DNA of 59,977 nucleotides from an uncultured Lachnospiraceae bacterium (lineage in GTDB: Bacteria; Bacillota; Clostridia; Lachnospirales; Lachnospiraceae). Shown piece after piece: positions 16,053-24,460 of the stretch; the first letter of the stretch is position 1, and each line of letters opens with the position of its first letter. The translations under genes were made by a program, and so were the position numbers. The stretch lies in assembly GCA_910587305.1 (NCBI GenBank), contig CAJUKV010000021.1, positions 1 to 59,977 on the forward strand, read 5' to 3'. Under the pieces are notes generated by a model, which ran no database searches, was not told the origin of the DNA, and saw only the letters and a program-made list of their open reading frames with translations.

Positions 16053-16328
16053 AAAAAATTTTATAAAAATTTAATTGATATTCGTATCTGTTTTCGATAA
16101 AGTAAAAATATCTAAATTGCTTATTAGCATAAATATAATAAGCCGGTTTTCAAAGGGTGACAGCGGTTGCCCTGTTTATTCCCGTAAGAAACGAGCCGGG
16201 CGGACATGCTGACATGTTCATTTGGCGAGTGTCGCGGGGTCTAAATTTCTTTTTTACAAACTCTTAATTTTTTCCTGTAAACATAGTTCTTTAAAAATGC
16301 GAGAAATGTAAGGTATAAGGAGGTTTTG
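16053..16328 (+). other. AT-rich gap before yifB
   Basis: 276 nt. AT-rich to about 16140, then a short GC-richer stretch (16143-16240). No hairpin with T-run and no repeated element was seen. AAGGAGG at 16317-16323 belongs to the next gene. Confidence 0.5.
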
Positions 16329-17870
16329 TTGTTCAGTACGGTTTTGTCGGGTACGGTTTATGGTATTGAAGGTAATTTGATTCAGGTGGAGGTGGACTTA
16401 TCGTCGGGGCTGCCGTGCTTTGTTATGGTAGGGAGTCTTAGCGGCGAAGTAAAGGAGTCGGGGGAGAGAGTGAGGGTTGCTCTTAAAAATATGGGAATCC
16501 ATTTGCCTCCTATGCATGTTGCGGTGAATCTTTCACCGGCTGATTTAAGGAAGGAAGGCACAGGATTTGACTTGCCCATTGCAATTGGCGTGCTGACAGC
16601 CATGGAAAAAATTCCGCTGAGGTCGGCAGAGGGTATGCTTGTATTGGGGGAGCTGGGGCTAAACGGAGAGATCAGGCCGGTTAAGGGGGTGCTGCCTATC
16701 GCGACAGGAGCCTTTAAGGGAGGCGTCCGAAAATGCATTGTCCCTAAGGAAAACGCAAAGGAAGCTTCGATAGCAGGCTTAAGAGCGGCCGGGGTTTTGC
16801 ATTTAAAGCAGGTAATAGACTATTTAAAACTGCCGGAAAAAGAGCGGGATGCGGAGCTGCCGCCAAAGATGGCGGATCTTAATTGGCCTTTTAAGGAGCC
16901 TTCCCAAAAAAGTTTTTATAAAGTGGATTTCTCGGAGATTGTAGGACAGGAGGGCGTAAAGAGAGCGGCGCTGATTGCTGCGGCAGGATTCCACCATTTG
17001 CTGATTAAAGGCCCTCCGGGCGGTGGGAAAACCATGATTGCAAAACGGATTCCTACGATTTTACCGGACCTTTCTTTGGAGGAAAACCTGGAGGTTTCCT
17101 CTATCTACAGCATTGCCGGAAAGCTTCCGAAAGGAAGCTGCCTTTTAAAAGAAAGACCCTTTTTAAGCCCTCATCACACCATTACTCCCCAGGCCCTTTC
17201 AGGGGGCGGGAAGATACCAAGGCCGGGAATTATCAGCCTGGCACATAGAGGAGTGCTTTTTTTGGATGAACTGCCGGAGTTTAAAAGGCAGACCATTGAT
17301 TTACTGCGTCAGCCCTTAGAGGAAAGAGTCATACAGATTGACCGCAGCGGAGGTTCTTTTACCTTCCCTGCAGATATGATGCTGGTGGGGGCCATGAACC
17401 CTTGTCCTTGCGGTTATTACCCGGATAGGGGGAGGTGCCGGTGTACTCCTTTTGAGATTCACAATTACTTAAGTCACATATCAGGCCCGATTTTGGACCG
17501 GATTGATCTTTGCGTGGACGCGCCCCGGGTTGAAATAGGGCAGCTTCGGGAAGGGCAAAAAGGAGAGAGCAGCAAGAGTATGAGAAAAAAGGTTATCATA
17601 GCCAGAAACCGGCAGCAAGAGCGGTATCAGGGGACGCCTATTCGGTTTAATTCCGAGCTCACGGCAGGAGAAATGGAACAGTACTGCGGCCTTGGGGAGA
17701 AAGAAAAGGAGATATTAGAAAAGCTGTTTGCCTCCTTTCATTTAAGTGTCAGAGCTTACCATAAACTTTTGAGGGTTGCCAGGACCATAGCCGATTTGGA
17801 GGAAAGTAAGCAGGTTTTAGCCAAACACTTGCAGGAGGCGGCCTGTTACCAGATAAGGGATTTCATTTGA
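16329..17870 (+). CDS. YifB/ComM-family Mg-chelatase-like AAA+ ATPase
   Basis: 513 aa. AAGGAGG at 16317-16323 is 5 nt from TTG 16329 and only 2 nt from TTG 16326, so 16329 is chosen; it gives the family N-terminus FSTVLSGTVYGIEG. N-terminal Lon-like fold domain (to about 170), then the AAA+ core with Walker A GPPGGGKT (near 227), Walker B LFLDELPEF (near 310) and a sensor block GAMNPCPCGYYPD; C-terminal Mg_chelatase_C domain. ComM, the characterised relative, is a helicase that aids branch migration during natural transformation. The position directly before dprA fits a role in processing incoming or recombining DNA. Confidence 0.93.
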   Translation: MFSTVLSGTVYGIEGNLIQVEVDLSSGLPCFVMVGSLSGEVKESGERVRVALKNMGIHLPPMHVAVNLSPADLRKEGTGFDLPIAIGVLTAMEKIPLRSAEGMLVLGELGLNGEIRPVKGVLPIATGAFKGGVRKCIVPKENAKEASIAGLRAAGVLHLKQVIDYLKLPEKERDAELPPKMADLNWPFKEPSQKSFYKVDFSEIVGQEGVKRAALIAAAGFHHLLIKGPPGGGKTMIAKRIPTILPDLSLEENLEVSSIYSIAGKLPKGSCLLKERPFLSPHHTITPQALSGGGKIPRPGIISLAHRGVLFLDELPEFKRQTIDLLRQPLEERVIQIDRSGGSFTFPADMMLVGAMNPCPCGYYPDRGRCRCTPFEIHNYLSHISGPILDRIDLCVDAPRVEIGQLREGQKGESSKSMRKKVIIARNRQQERYQGTPIRFNSELTAGEMEQYCGLGEKEKEILEKLFASFHLSVRAYHKLLRVARTIADLEESKQVLAKHLQEAACYQIRDFI

Positions 17871-17953
17871 GGGCCGCTTAAAATACGGCATTCTTCACAC
17901 AGACTTATGCCACCAAAAAGCGGCGATGGGAGATAGAAACAGGGAGGAGAAAA

Positions 17954-19084
17954 ATGGCGGAAAGTAAAGCGTATCAATATTGGATGCACAACCTGCCCGG
18001 AATTGGTGACAGGACAATCGAAAAGCTGCTAAAGGCTTATGGAAGCGCCGGAGAAGTTTATTTTGCCGGAGAAGAATCATTAAAAAAAGTGATTCGTGAG
18101 GATAAAGCCAGGAAGATAAAGGATTTTTCCGGGAATTGGGCTTTGGAAGAAAGATATGAAGAGCTTTTACGGAGAAAAATAACATTTTATTCTCTGGAAG
18201 ACGCCGCATATCCCGAAAGGCTAAGACGTTTATCACATCCACCATATGCCCTTTACTGTTTGGGAAGTCTGCCAAAGGAGGGCGGTCCTGGCGTGGCGGT
18301 AATTGGAGCCAGAGAGTGTTCGGAGTATGGCAGATACATGGCCCAGGCCTTTGCAGGGGAAATGGCGGGGGCCGGGATATCCATAGTAAGCGGGATGGCC
18401 CGGGGAATTGACGGAATAGGCCAGAGAGCGGCACTGGAAAGCGGAGGAAAGACCTATGCGGTTTTAGGGAGCGGCGTGGATGTTATTTATCCATTGTCCA
18501 ATCGAAGGCTGTACCATGAAATCATAGACAGGGGAGGAGGCATTTTGTCTGTTTTTCCTCCGGGAACCGAGCCCAAAAAGCAAAATTTTCCTGAAAGAAA
18601 CCGGATTGTGGCAGGACTGTCGGACGCGCTTTTGGTGGTGGAAGCCAGAATAAAGAGCGGTACATGGATCACAGTGGATATGGCGTTAGAGCAGGGAAAA
18701 AATGTATATGCGGTGCCCGGACGGCTTACGGACCGGTTAAGCGACGGCTGCAACCTTCTCATCCGGCAAGGGGCGGGCATTGCATTATCGCCCAAGGATA
18801 TTATGGCTGAGCTTACCGTGCTTGCCAACAGAAAAGGAGAAGAAGGAAAAAAGAACAAAAATAAGGAAGAGAAAGGAGAAGCTTCATATTATAATAGTCT
18901 ACGGTCCTTTTTAGATTTTTACCCCGCGTCCGTAGATGAAATATGGGAAAAAATGAGAAAGGCTGGAAAGGACATAGAAATAACGGATCTATTACATAAG
19001 CTTGTGGAGCTTTGTATGGAAGGAGAGGCAAAGCAGGTGGGAAGCACCTATTTTGTAAAACAGGGAAAAAATGATGCCTTATAA
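17954..19084 (+). CDS. dprA: DNA-processing protein DprA/Smf
   Basis: 376 aa. GGGAGGAG lies 6 nt before ATG 17954. An N-terminal HhH-like region (NLPGIGDRTIEKLLKAYGS, about 12-30) precedes the Rossmann-fold core: VAVIGARECSEYG, SGMARGIDGIGQRAALE (near 146-160), VLGSGVDVIYP and NRIVAGLS. A lysine-rich linker (about 295-310) leads to a C-terminal winged-helix-like domain. DprA loads RecA on incoming single-stranded DNA in competent bacteria. Competence has not been shown for most Clostridia, so here it may serve general recombination. Confidence 0.95.
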   Translation: MAESKAYQYWMHNLPGIGDRTIEKLLKAYGSAGEVYFAGEESLKKVIREDKARKIKDFSGNWALEERYEELLRRKITFYSLEDAAYPERLRRLSHPPYALYCLGSLPKEGGPGVAVIGARECSEYGRYMAQAFAGEMAGAGISIVSGMARGIDGIGQRAALESGGKTYAVLGSGVDVIYPLSNRRLYHEIIDRGGGILSVFPPGTEPKKQNFPERNRIVAGLSDALLVVEARIKSGTWITVDMALEQGKNVYAVPGRLTDRLSDGCNLLIRQGAGIALSPKDIMAELTVLANRKGEEGKKNKNKEEKGEASYYNSLRSFLDFYPASVDEIWEKMRKAGKDIEITDLLHKLVELCMEGEAKQVGSTYFVKQGKNDAL

Positions 19085-19218
19085 CTATTGAGCCAGAGCG
19101 TGTTTGAAAATTCGTTCCGGACCGTGAACAGCAATGATCATGATACAATGTTTTTGCACGATTTCATTAACTGCCTTTCGTTTATCTCTGGAATATGGTA
19201 CAATCGGGCTATCAAAAT

Positions 19219-19256
19219 AGGAGGAGAAATCCTCCAAAAAGAAGGAGGATATGTAA
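19219..19256 (+). promoter_or_regulatory. hairpin that could mask a ribosome binding site
   Basis: GGAGGA (19220-19225) can pair with TCCTCC (19230-19235), and the same TCCTCC can instead pair with the true ribosome binding site GGAGGA (19244-19249) of the gene at 19257. The three segments could form alternative pairings that open or close translation. An extended -10 sequence (TGGTACAAT, 19196-19204) just upstream could be the promoter. Confidence 0.4.
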
Positions 19257-19433
19257 ATGAACGTATTTTTTTACGAAGTTATTAGCATTGATGGAGATTA
19301 TGCAAAGTTAAAAAGGACAGATGTGGAAAGTGATGATTTAAAGCTTGTGGCAAGAGCGCTTCTCCCACCGGAAACAACAGAGGGGACCAGACTTAAGTAT
19401 GAGTGGATGCAGTATGAGATTATTTCGGAATAA
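19257..19433 (+). CDS. small conserved protein, 58 aa
   Basis: ATG 19257 has AAGGAGGAT ending 7 nt upstream. The protein reads MNVFFYEVISIDGDYAKL, ending LKYEWMQYEIISE, with a central RALLPPETTEGTRLKYE segment. The DGDYAxL and LLPxxxxEGxxLxxE pattern resembles small DUF3006-like beta proteins, but I cannot assign it firmly. No membrane segment. It sits between dprA and topA and likely has its own promoter. Too short for many gene callers, but the codon usage and ribosome binding site support it. Confidence 0.8.
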   Translation: MNVFFYEVISIDGDYAKLKRTDVESDDLKLVARALLPPETTEGTRLKYEWMQYEIISE

Positions 19434-19493
19434 ATTATAAGGAATTATACATTGTATACACATGGAAGATGTGTTGTATTCTGTTACGCCGCA

Positions 19494-19499
19494 TATAAT
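19494..19499 (+). promoter_or_regulatory. topA: possible -10 element for topA
   Basis: A perfect TATAAT lies 217 nt before topA in a gap with no other feature; a weak TGTGTT lies 18 nt upstream as -35. Suggestive only. Confidence 0.3.
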
Positions 19500-19715
19500 G
19501 CATATGAAAGCGCAAAGAATTTTTTACTTGCAACCGAGGAATAATTGGTGTATAGTTGTGCACGGCGACTCTCATAAGCAATAAATCGGACGGATGTGAA
19601 AGGCCGGCGGCTTATTTTTTAAGCATTCCGATCTCTTTACACATCAAAAAAACACCGTATTTTGCGATGAGACAGTTGACGGAAAATATTTGGAACTTAA
19701 AAAAGGGGAAACATT

Positions 19716-21794
19716 ATGGCGAAATATCTGGTAATTGTGGAATCACCGGCCAAGGTGAAAACGATCCGGAAATTTTTGGGGCCTAATTATGAGGTGGCTG
19801 CCAGCAACGGACATGTCCGCGATCTGCCGAAAAGTCAATTGGGGTTTGACGCCGAGCATGATTTTGAACCAAAATACATTACCATAAGGGGAAAAGGTGA
19901 TGTACTTGCAAACCTGAGAAAAGAAGTGAAAAAAGCCCAGAAGATTTATCTTGCAACCGACCCTGACCGTGAGGGTGAGGCGATCTCCTGGCATCTTTCG
20001 AAAGCGCTTAAGCTGGAAGATAAAAAGACGTGCCGCATTACCTTTAATGAGATTACCAAAAATGCGGTGAAGGAATCTTTGAAAAATCCGAGAGATCTTG
20101 ATATGGATCTTGTGAACGCCCAGCAGGCAAGGCGCATCCTTGACCGTATGGTGGGATATCGTATCTCGCCCCTTCTTTGGACAAAGGTAAAACGCGGTTT
20201 AAGCGCAGGACGCGTGCAATCTGTCGCCATGCGCATTATCTGTGACAGGGAAGAGGAAATCAACAATTTTATTCCGGAGGAATACTGGACGTTGGATGCA
20301 TCCCTTTCCATGCAGGGAAGCAAAAAGCCCCTGGTTGCAAAATATTATGGAAAAAAGAACAAGAAGGAGTTCCTTTCCTCCGGGGAGGAAGTGGAAAAGG
20401 TGATAGCGGAAATAGGCGAAAGCCCGTTTAGCGTCAGCGAAGTGAAAAAGGGCGAGCGGGTAAGGAAGGCCCCCCTTCCTTTTATCACCTCCACGTTACA
20501 GCAGGAGGCCAGCAAGGTTTTGAATTTTACCACCCAAAAGACCATGAGACTGGCTCAGCAGCTTTATGAGGGCGTGGAAATTGAAGGCAGTGGAACAGTG
20601 GGAATTATCACCTATCTGCGTACGGATTCCACAAGGATTTCCGAGGAGGCTATGACATCAGCCGAAAGCTATATCAGGGAAAATTATGGGGCGGAGTATG
20701 CCAGGGAGAAGGAGACCGTAGCAAAAAGCAATAAAAAGATACAGGATGCCCATGAGGCAATTCGTCCTACGGATATTACCCGAACCCCTTTAGAGCTAAA
20801 GGAATCCTTAAGCAGAGACCAATTCCGGCTATATCAGCTGATCTGGAAACGGTTTGTGGCCAGCAGAATGCAGTCTGCAAAGTATGAGACTACTTCTGTT
20901 AAAATAGACGCGGGAGAACACCGCTTTACGGTGGCTGCGTCCAGAGTGATATTTGATGGATTTACCAGCGTTTACGTCCAGGAGGAGGATAAGGAGGAGG
21001 GCGGCAATACCCTGACCCAAAAGCTGGATACCTCCACCATCCTTAACCTCATTGCATTTGATAAAAAACAGCATTTTACGCAGCCTGCGCCTCACTATAC
21101 GGAGGCCTCTTTGGTGCGGGAACTGGAGGATTTGGGCATTGGGCGTCCCAGCACCTATGCGCCCACAATCACTACAATCCTGGCAAGGCGCTATGTGGTA
21201 AAGGAAAATAAAAATTTATACGTGACGGAGCTTGGGGAAGTGGTCAATCATATGATGAAGGAAGCTTTTCCAAGTATTGTGGATGTGAATTTTACCGCAA
21301 ATATGGAGGCCCTTTTGGATGGGGTCGAGGAAGGAAACGTTAACTGGAAAACGGTGGTGTCCAATTTTTATCCCGATTTGGAAGAAGCGGTTTCGGTTGC
21401 TCAGAGGGAACTTGAAAAAGTAAAACTGCAGGATGAGGTTTCGGAGGAAGTCTGCGAGGTCTGTGGCAGGCAGATGGTTATCAAGTATGGCGCATACGGA
21501 AGATTCTTAGCGTGTCCCGGTTTTCCGGAATGTCGTTTTACCAAAGCTTACTATGAAAAGACCGGGGTGCCATGTCCTAAGTGCGGAGGGGACATTGTTC
21601 TGAAAAAAACGAAAAAAGGAAGAAAATATTACGGCTGCATCAATAACCCGGAATGTGACTTTATGGTCTGGCAGGAGCCCTCAAAGGAAAAATGTCCTGT
21701 GTGCGGATCCATGATGCTTTACAAAGGCAGTAAGCTTGTATGTATGGATATGGCTTGCGGACATGTAATGCCAAATCCGGAAAATGGCAAATAA
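19716..21794 (+). CDS. topA: DNA topoisomerase I
   Basis: 692 aa, type IA enzyme that relaxes negative supercoils. AAAAGGGGAAACATT precedes ATG 19716. TOPRIM domain at the N-terminus (VIVESPAKVKTIRKFLG and DPDREGEAISWHL with the Mg-binding DxDxxG-type acids). The active-site tyrosine is in ITYLRTDSTRIS (about Y299). Three C4-type zinc ribbons at the C-terminus (about 580-690): CEVCGRQM with CPGFPEC, CPKCGGDI with CINNPEC, and CPVCGSMM with CMDMAC. Position between dprA and codY is common in Firmicutes. Confidence 0.97.
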   Translation: MAKYLVIVESPAKVKTIRKFLGPNYEVAASNGHVRDLPKSQLGFDAEHDFEPKYITIRGKGDVLANLRKEVKKAQKIYLATDPDREGEAISWHLSKALKLEDKKTCRITFNEITKNAVKESLKNPRDLDMDLVNAQQARRILDRMVGYRISPLLWTKVKRGLSAGRVQSVAMRIICDREEEINNFIPEEYWTLDASLSMQGSKKPLVAKYYGKKNKKEFLSSGEEVEKVIAEIGESPFSVSEVKKGERVRKAPLPFITSTLQQEASKVLNFTTQKTMRLAQQLYEGVEIEGSGTVGIITYLRTDSTRISEEAMTSAESYIRENYGAEYAREKETVAKSNKKIQDAHEAIRPTDITRTPLELKESLSRDQFRLYQLIWKRFVASRMQSAKYETTSVKIDAGEHRFTVAASRVIFDGFTSVYVQEEDKEEGGNTLTQKLDTSTILNLIAFDKKQHFTQPAPHYTEASLVRELEDLGIGRPSTYAPTITTILARRYVVKENKNLYVTELGEVVNHMMKEAFPSIVDVNFTANMEALLDGVEEGNVNWKTVVSNFYPDLEEAVSVAQRELEKVKLQDEVSEEVCEVCGRQMVIKYGAYGRFLACPGFPECRFTKAYYEKTGVPCPKCGGDIVLKKTKKGRKYYGCINNPECDFMVWQEPSKEKCPVCGSMMLYKGSKLVCMDMACGHVMPNPENGK

Positions 21795-21830
21795 GTCAGA
21801 ATATTCCGTTGAATTTTTTTAATTATATAA

Positions 21831-21845
21831 AATTTTCAGATTGGT
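21831..21845 (+). promoter_or_regulatory. codY: CodY-box-like sequence in front of codY
   Basis: AATTTTCAGATTGGT matches the CodY consensus AATTTTCWGAAAATT at 11 of 15 positions, the first ten without a break. It touches the -35 of the codY promoter (21848), where binding would block RNA polymerase. Suggests autoregulation; inference only. Confidence 0.4.
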
Positions 21846-21847
21846 CG

Positions 21848-21876
21848 TTGAAATTGCCTAAATTATATGGTAGTAT
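21848..21876 (+). promoter_or_regulatory. codY: SigA-type promoter of codY
   Basis: TTGAAA (21848-21853), 17-nt spacer, TAGTAT (21871-21876). It lies 46 nt before the codY start. Confidence 0.7.
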
Positions 21877-21921
21877 AGCCTTAACGAGCTTTGAAAAAAG
21901 ATTACAGAGCGGAGGTATGGC

Positions 21922-22707
21922 ATGGGCAGCGTACAATTATTGGATAAAACCAGGAAGATTGGTAAACTTCTTCACAACAATAATTCCAGCAAGGTCGTTT
22001 TTAATGATATTTGTTCGGTATTGTGTGAAATACTATCCTCCAACGTATTGGTGATCAGCAGGAAAGGAAAAGTGCTTGGAGTAGGAGACGCCTACGGAGT
22101 TGATTCTATCACGGAGCTTATCGTAGAGCAGGTGGGAGGCTTTATTGATTCCATGCTGAATGAAAGACTGCTTGCGGTGCTCTCTACCAAAGAAAACGTT
22201 AATCTGGAAACCCTTGGCTTTGAGGCGGAGGATGTGAAGCGGTTCAGGGCGATTATTACTCCCATTGAAATTGCCGGAGAGAGGCTTGGGACACTGTTTA
22301 TTTATAAGTGTGCCGATCAGTATGAGATTGACGACATTATTCTTTGTGAGTATGGAACTACGGTAGTGGGCCTTGAAATGCTCCGGGCGGTAAACGAGGA
22401 AAACGCGGAGGAAAGCCGGAAGCTTACGGTAATCAAATCAGCAATTAATACTTTGTCTTATTCCGAGATGGAGGCGGTAGTCCACATATTTGAGGAACTA
22501 AACGGCATGGAAGGAATTTTGGTGGCGAGTAAAATTGCAGACAGGGTAGGCATCACCCGTTCCGTTATCGTAAACGCGCTTCGGAAATTTGAAAGTGCAG
22601 GCGTTATTGAGTCAAGATCTTCAGGGATGAAGGGGACTTATATTAAAGTTTTAAACGACATGGTATTCGACGAAGTGGAAAAGCTTCGGAAGGAAAACAT
22701 GAAATGA
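21922..22707 (+). CDS. codY: global transcriptional repressor CodY
   Basis: 261 aa, standard length. GGAGGTATGGC precedes ATG 21922. N-terminal GAF-like domain that senses branched-chain amino acids (about 1-155, including ICSVLCEILSSNVLVISRKGK), a linker helix, and a C-terminal winged helix-turn-helix: ASKIADRVGITRSVIVNALRKFE, followed by the recognition-wing block SRSSGMKGTYIKV (about 205-245). CodY links nutrient status (GTP and branched-chain amino acids) to stationary-phase genes and in Bacillus represses motility genes. It lies directly upstream of the fla/che operon but is separated from it by a terminator and a new promoter. Confidence 0.97.
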   Translation: MGSVQLLDKTRKIGKLLHNNNSSKVVFNDICSVLCEILSSNVLVISRKGKVLGVGDAYGVDSITELIVEQVGGFIDSMLNERLLAVLSTKENVNLETLGFEAEDVKRFRAIITPIEIAGERLGTLFIYKCADQYEIDDIILCEYGTTVVGLEMLRAVNEENAEESRKLTVIKSAINTLSYSEMEAVVHIFEELNGMEGILVASKIADRVGITRSVIVNALRKFESAGVIESRSSGMKGTYIKVLNDMVFDEVEKLRKENMK

Positions 22708-22741
22708 ACTGAATAAGGATATAATGGATTATGGACAAGAT

Positions 22742-22783
22742 AAAAGGATTTATGGGCAGATTTGTTGGCATAAATCCTTTTTT
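22742..22783 (+). terminator. terminator of codY
   Basis: AAAAGGATTTAT (22742-22753) pairs with ATAAATCCTTTT (22770-22781) and runs into a T-run. Confidence 0.9.
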
Positions 22784-22984
22784 AACATAACAGGGCGGTT
22801 AAAAGCGGGCAGGCCGCTGCTACAATAAGCGGATCTGTGAAGCGGCCGGCGTTTATCCGACATAGGGATGGACGGAAAGGCCTAACGCGCGTTGTTTGGC
22901 CCATGGAAGAAAATCCCATGATAAAAAATGGTTTTTGGGGAATAAAATAGAAAGGATTCCGTCGAAGATTTCTACAAAAAACTC
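22784..22984 (+). other. gap between codY terminator and fla/che promoter
   Basis: Contains several small inverted repeats: GGCCGCT (22812-22818) with AGCGGCC (22841-22847), a GGCC...GGCC pair, and CATGG with CCATG near 22900-22920. No protein gene and no match to the c-di-GMP riboswitch core was seen. It could carry regulator sites for the operon. Confidence 0.4.
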
Positions 22985-23012
22985 TTGTGTTTTTTGCCAA
23001 ATAAATTATAAT
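22985..23012 (+). promoter_or_regulatory. SigA-type promoter of the fla/che operon
   Basis: TTGTGT (22985-22990), 16-nt spacer, perfect TATAAT (23007-23012). The leader to flgB is about 75 nt. No sigma-28 type promoter was seen here, so the operon is probably transcribed by the vegetative RNA polymerase. Confidence 0.7.
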
Positions 23013-23094
23013 GGAATAGAGTGGGTTGATTATACTGGAAGTTCATGTAATGATTCCGGTTTTCTGTAAATCTATTGTGGAAGGGAGTTTTAAA

Positions 23095-23484
23095 ATGATT
23101 AACAGCAGTGTGTTTGACTACGTGAATGTGCTTGGAAAGACTGCGGACGCTGCCTGGAAAAGGAATGAGATTATTGGAAATAATCTCTCTAACGTGGATA
23201 CGCCGGGATATAAGAGACAGGATATTGATTTTGAGTCTCAGCTGCGTAAGGCCCTTGGAAATTCCAGGTATGAGACGGTGGATGCCAAGGTTGCACGTCT
23301 TAATGGCGAGGAGCTTGAACCCAGAGTCTATACGGACTGGGCTAATTTTTCATATCGTTTGGATGGCAACAACGTTGATATTGATACGGAGGGAGTTACC
23401 CTTGCGGCAAATCAAATCAAGTACAACGGATTAATCGACAGCATTAAACAGGAATTTGCTAACCTTAAAATGGTTATCAAGTAA
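23095..23484 (+). CDS. flgB: flagellar basal-body rod protein FlgB
   Basis: 129 aa. The frame is open further upstream, but GGGAG at 23083-23087 and the family N-terminus (INSSVFDYVNVLGKTADAAWKR) place the start at ATG 23095. The signature of rod/hook proteins, NEIIGNNLSNVDTPGYKRQDIDF, is at residues about 24-46. First gene of the 35-kb fla/che operon, followed after 14 nt by flgC. It forms the proximal rod, crossing the periplasm-equivalent wall zone, and is exported by the flagellar type III system. Confidence 0.96.
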   Translation: MINSSVFDYVNVLGKTADAAWKRNEIIGNNLSNVDTPGYKRQDIDFESQLRKALGNSRYETVDAKVARLNGEELEPRVYTDWANFSYRLDGNNVDIDTEGVTLAANQIKYNGLIDSIKQEFANLKMVIK

Positions 23485-23498
23485 GGAGGTAAGAAAGC

Positions 23499-23948
23499 AT
23501 GAGTATGTTTGGTTCTTTTGATATTAACGCCTCCGGTATGACAGCAGAACGTTTCCGGATGGATACGATATCTGAAAATGTGGCGAATGCCGATACTACG
23601 AGGACTCAGGACGGAACTCCTTACAGACGTAAGGTGGTCACCTTTGAACAGCGCGGGGAGCGGGCGGATTCGTTCAGCAGCTTTTTAGGCAGCGCCAGCA
23701 GCAAGTTTAAGGGCAACGGCGTCAGGGTAGGCAAGGTCATGGAAGATCAGTGGACCCAGATGAAAATGGTTTATGATCCGTCCCATCCGGATGCGGATGA
23801 AAATGGTTATGTTACATATCCCAATGTAAATATTGTGACCGAAATGACAAACTTAATTGACGCAAGCCGTGCTTTTGAGGCTAACGCCACTGCTTTTAAT
23901 GCAAGCAAGAGCATAGCGATGAAAGGGCTTGAAATTATAAGTCAGTAA
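23499..23948 (+). CDS. flgC: flagellar basal-body rod protein FlgC
   Basis: 149 aa. AAGGAGG lies 9 nt before ATG 23499. The N-terminal rod motif (SGMTAERFRMDTISENVANADTTRT) and C-terminal coiled segment (VNIVTEMTNLIDASRAFEANATAFNASK) are typical of FlgC. Builds the proximal rod with FlgB and FliE. Tight spacing on both sides indicates co-translation. Confidence 0.97.
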   Translation: MSMFGSFDINASGMTAERFRMDTISENVANADTTRTQDGTPYRRKVVTFEQRGERADSFSSFLGSASSKFKGNGVRVGKVMEDQWTQMKMVYDPSHPDADENGYVTYPNVNIVTEMTNLIDASRAFEANATAFNASKSIAMKGLEIISQ

Positions 23949-23970
23949 CAGGGTAAGGAGGAATCGTTAG

Positions 23971-24288
23971 ATGGACATCGCATCGCTTTATAATATATCT
24001 TCCGGTGCTGTCAAAGAGGCGGCAGAGAGTGCCCGGGCGGCACGGCAGGCAGAGTCTACCGGAGAATTTGGCAATTTTTTTGAAAAAGCAATTGAAAATT
24101 TAAATACTACCAACGCTTATCTTTCTGACGCGGAAAATGAAAAGCTGCGCTGGGCTTTGGGTGAGACAGACAACACCAACGAGCTTGGCATTGCCCTTCA
24201 GAAGGCGTCAACGGCATTGCAGTATACGGTGGCAGTGCGGGATAAATTTCTTGAAGCATACAGGGAAATTATGCAGATGCAGATTTAG
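23971..24288 (+). CDS. fliE: flagellar hook-basal body protein FliE
   Basis: 105 aa, normal length. AAGGAGGAATCGTTAG precedes ATG 23971. The C-terminal pattern LGIALQKASTALQYTVAVRDKFLEAYREIMQMQI is diagnostic: amphipathic helix ending M-Q-(M/I). FliE joins the MS ring to the rod. Confidence 0.95.
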   Translation: MDIASLYNISSGAVKEAAESARAARQAESTGEFGNFFEKAIENLNTTNAYLSDAENEKLRWALGETDNTNELGIALQKASTALQYTVAVRDKFLEAYREIMQMQI

Positions 24289-24460
24289 CGTGACGGTTTG
24301 GCCTAAGGCCGGACGGTTATGATTTGATTTAATATGCCGGGCCGTGAGGGGCGTCGGCGTTTGACAGTGATAACTGCCGGAAAACAACTTTGGATTTGAG
24401 AGTTCAAGGTTTTGTCTTGCGGCGGTCTGTAGGGGAAATAAACGGAAGAAGGTTTAAGTG

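Noticed and set aside
22784..23094. c-di-GMP or other riboswitch in front of flgB
   Set aside because: The gap has small inverted repeats, but the core motifs of the c-di-GMP classes (for example a GACGCAAAGC-like stretch) were not found, and the promoter lies after most of this region.
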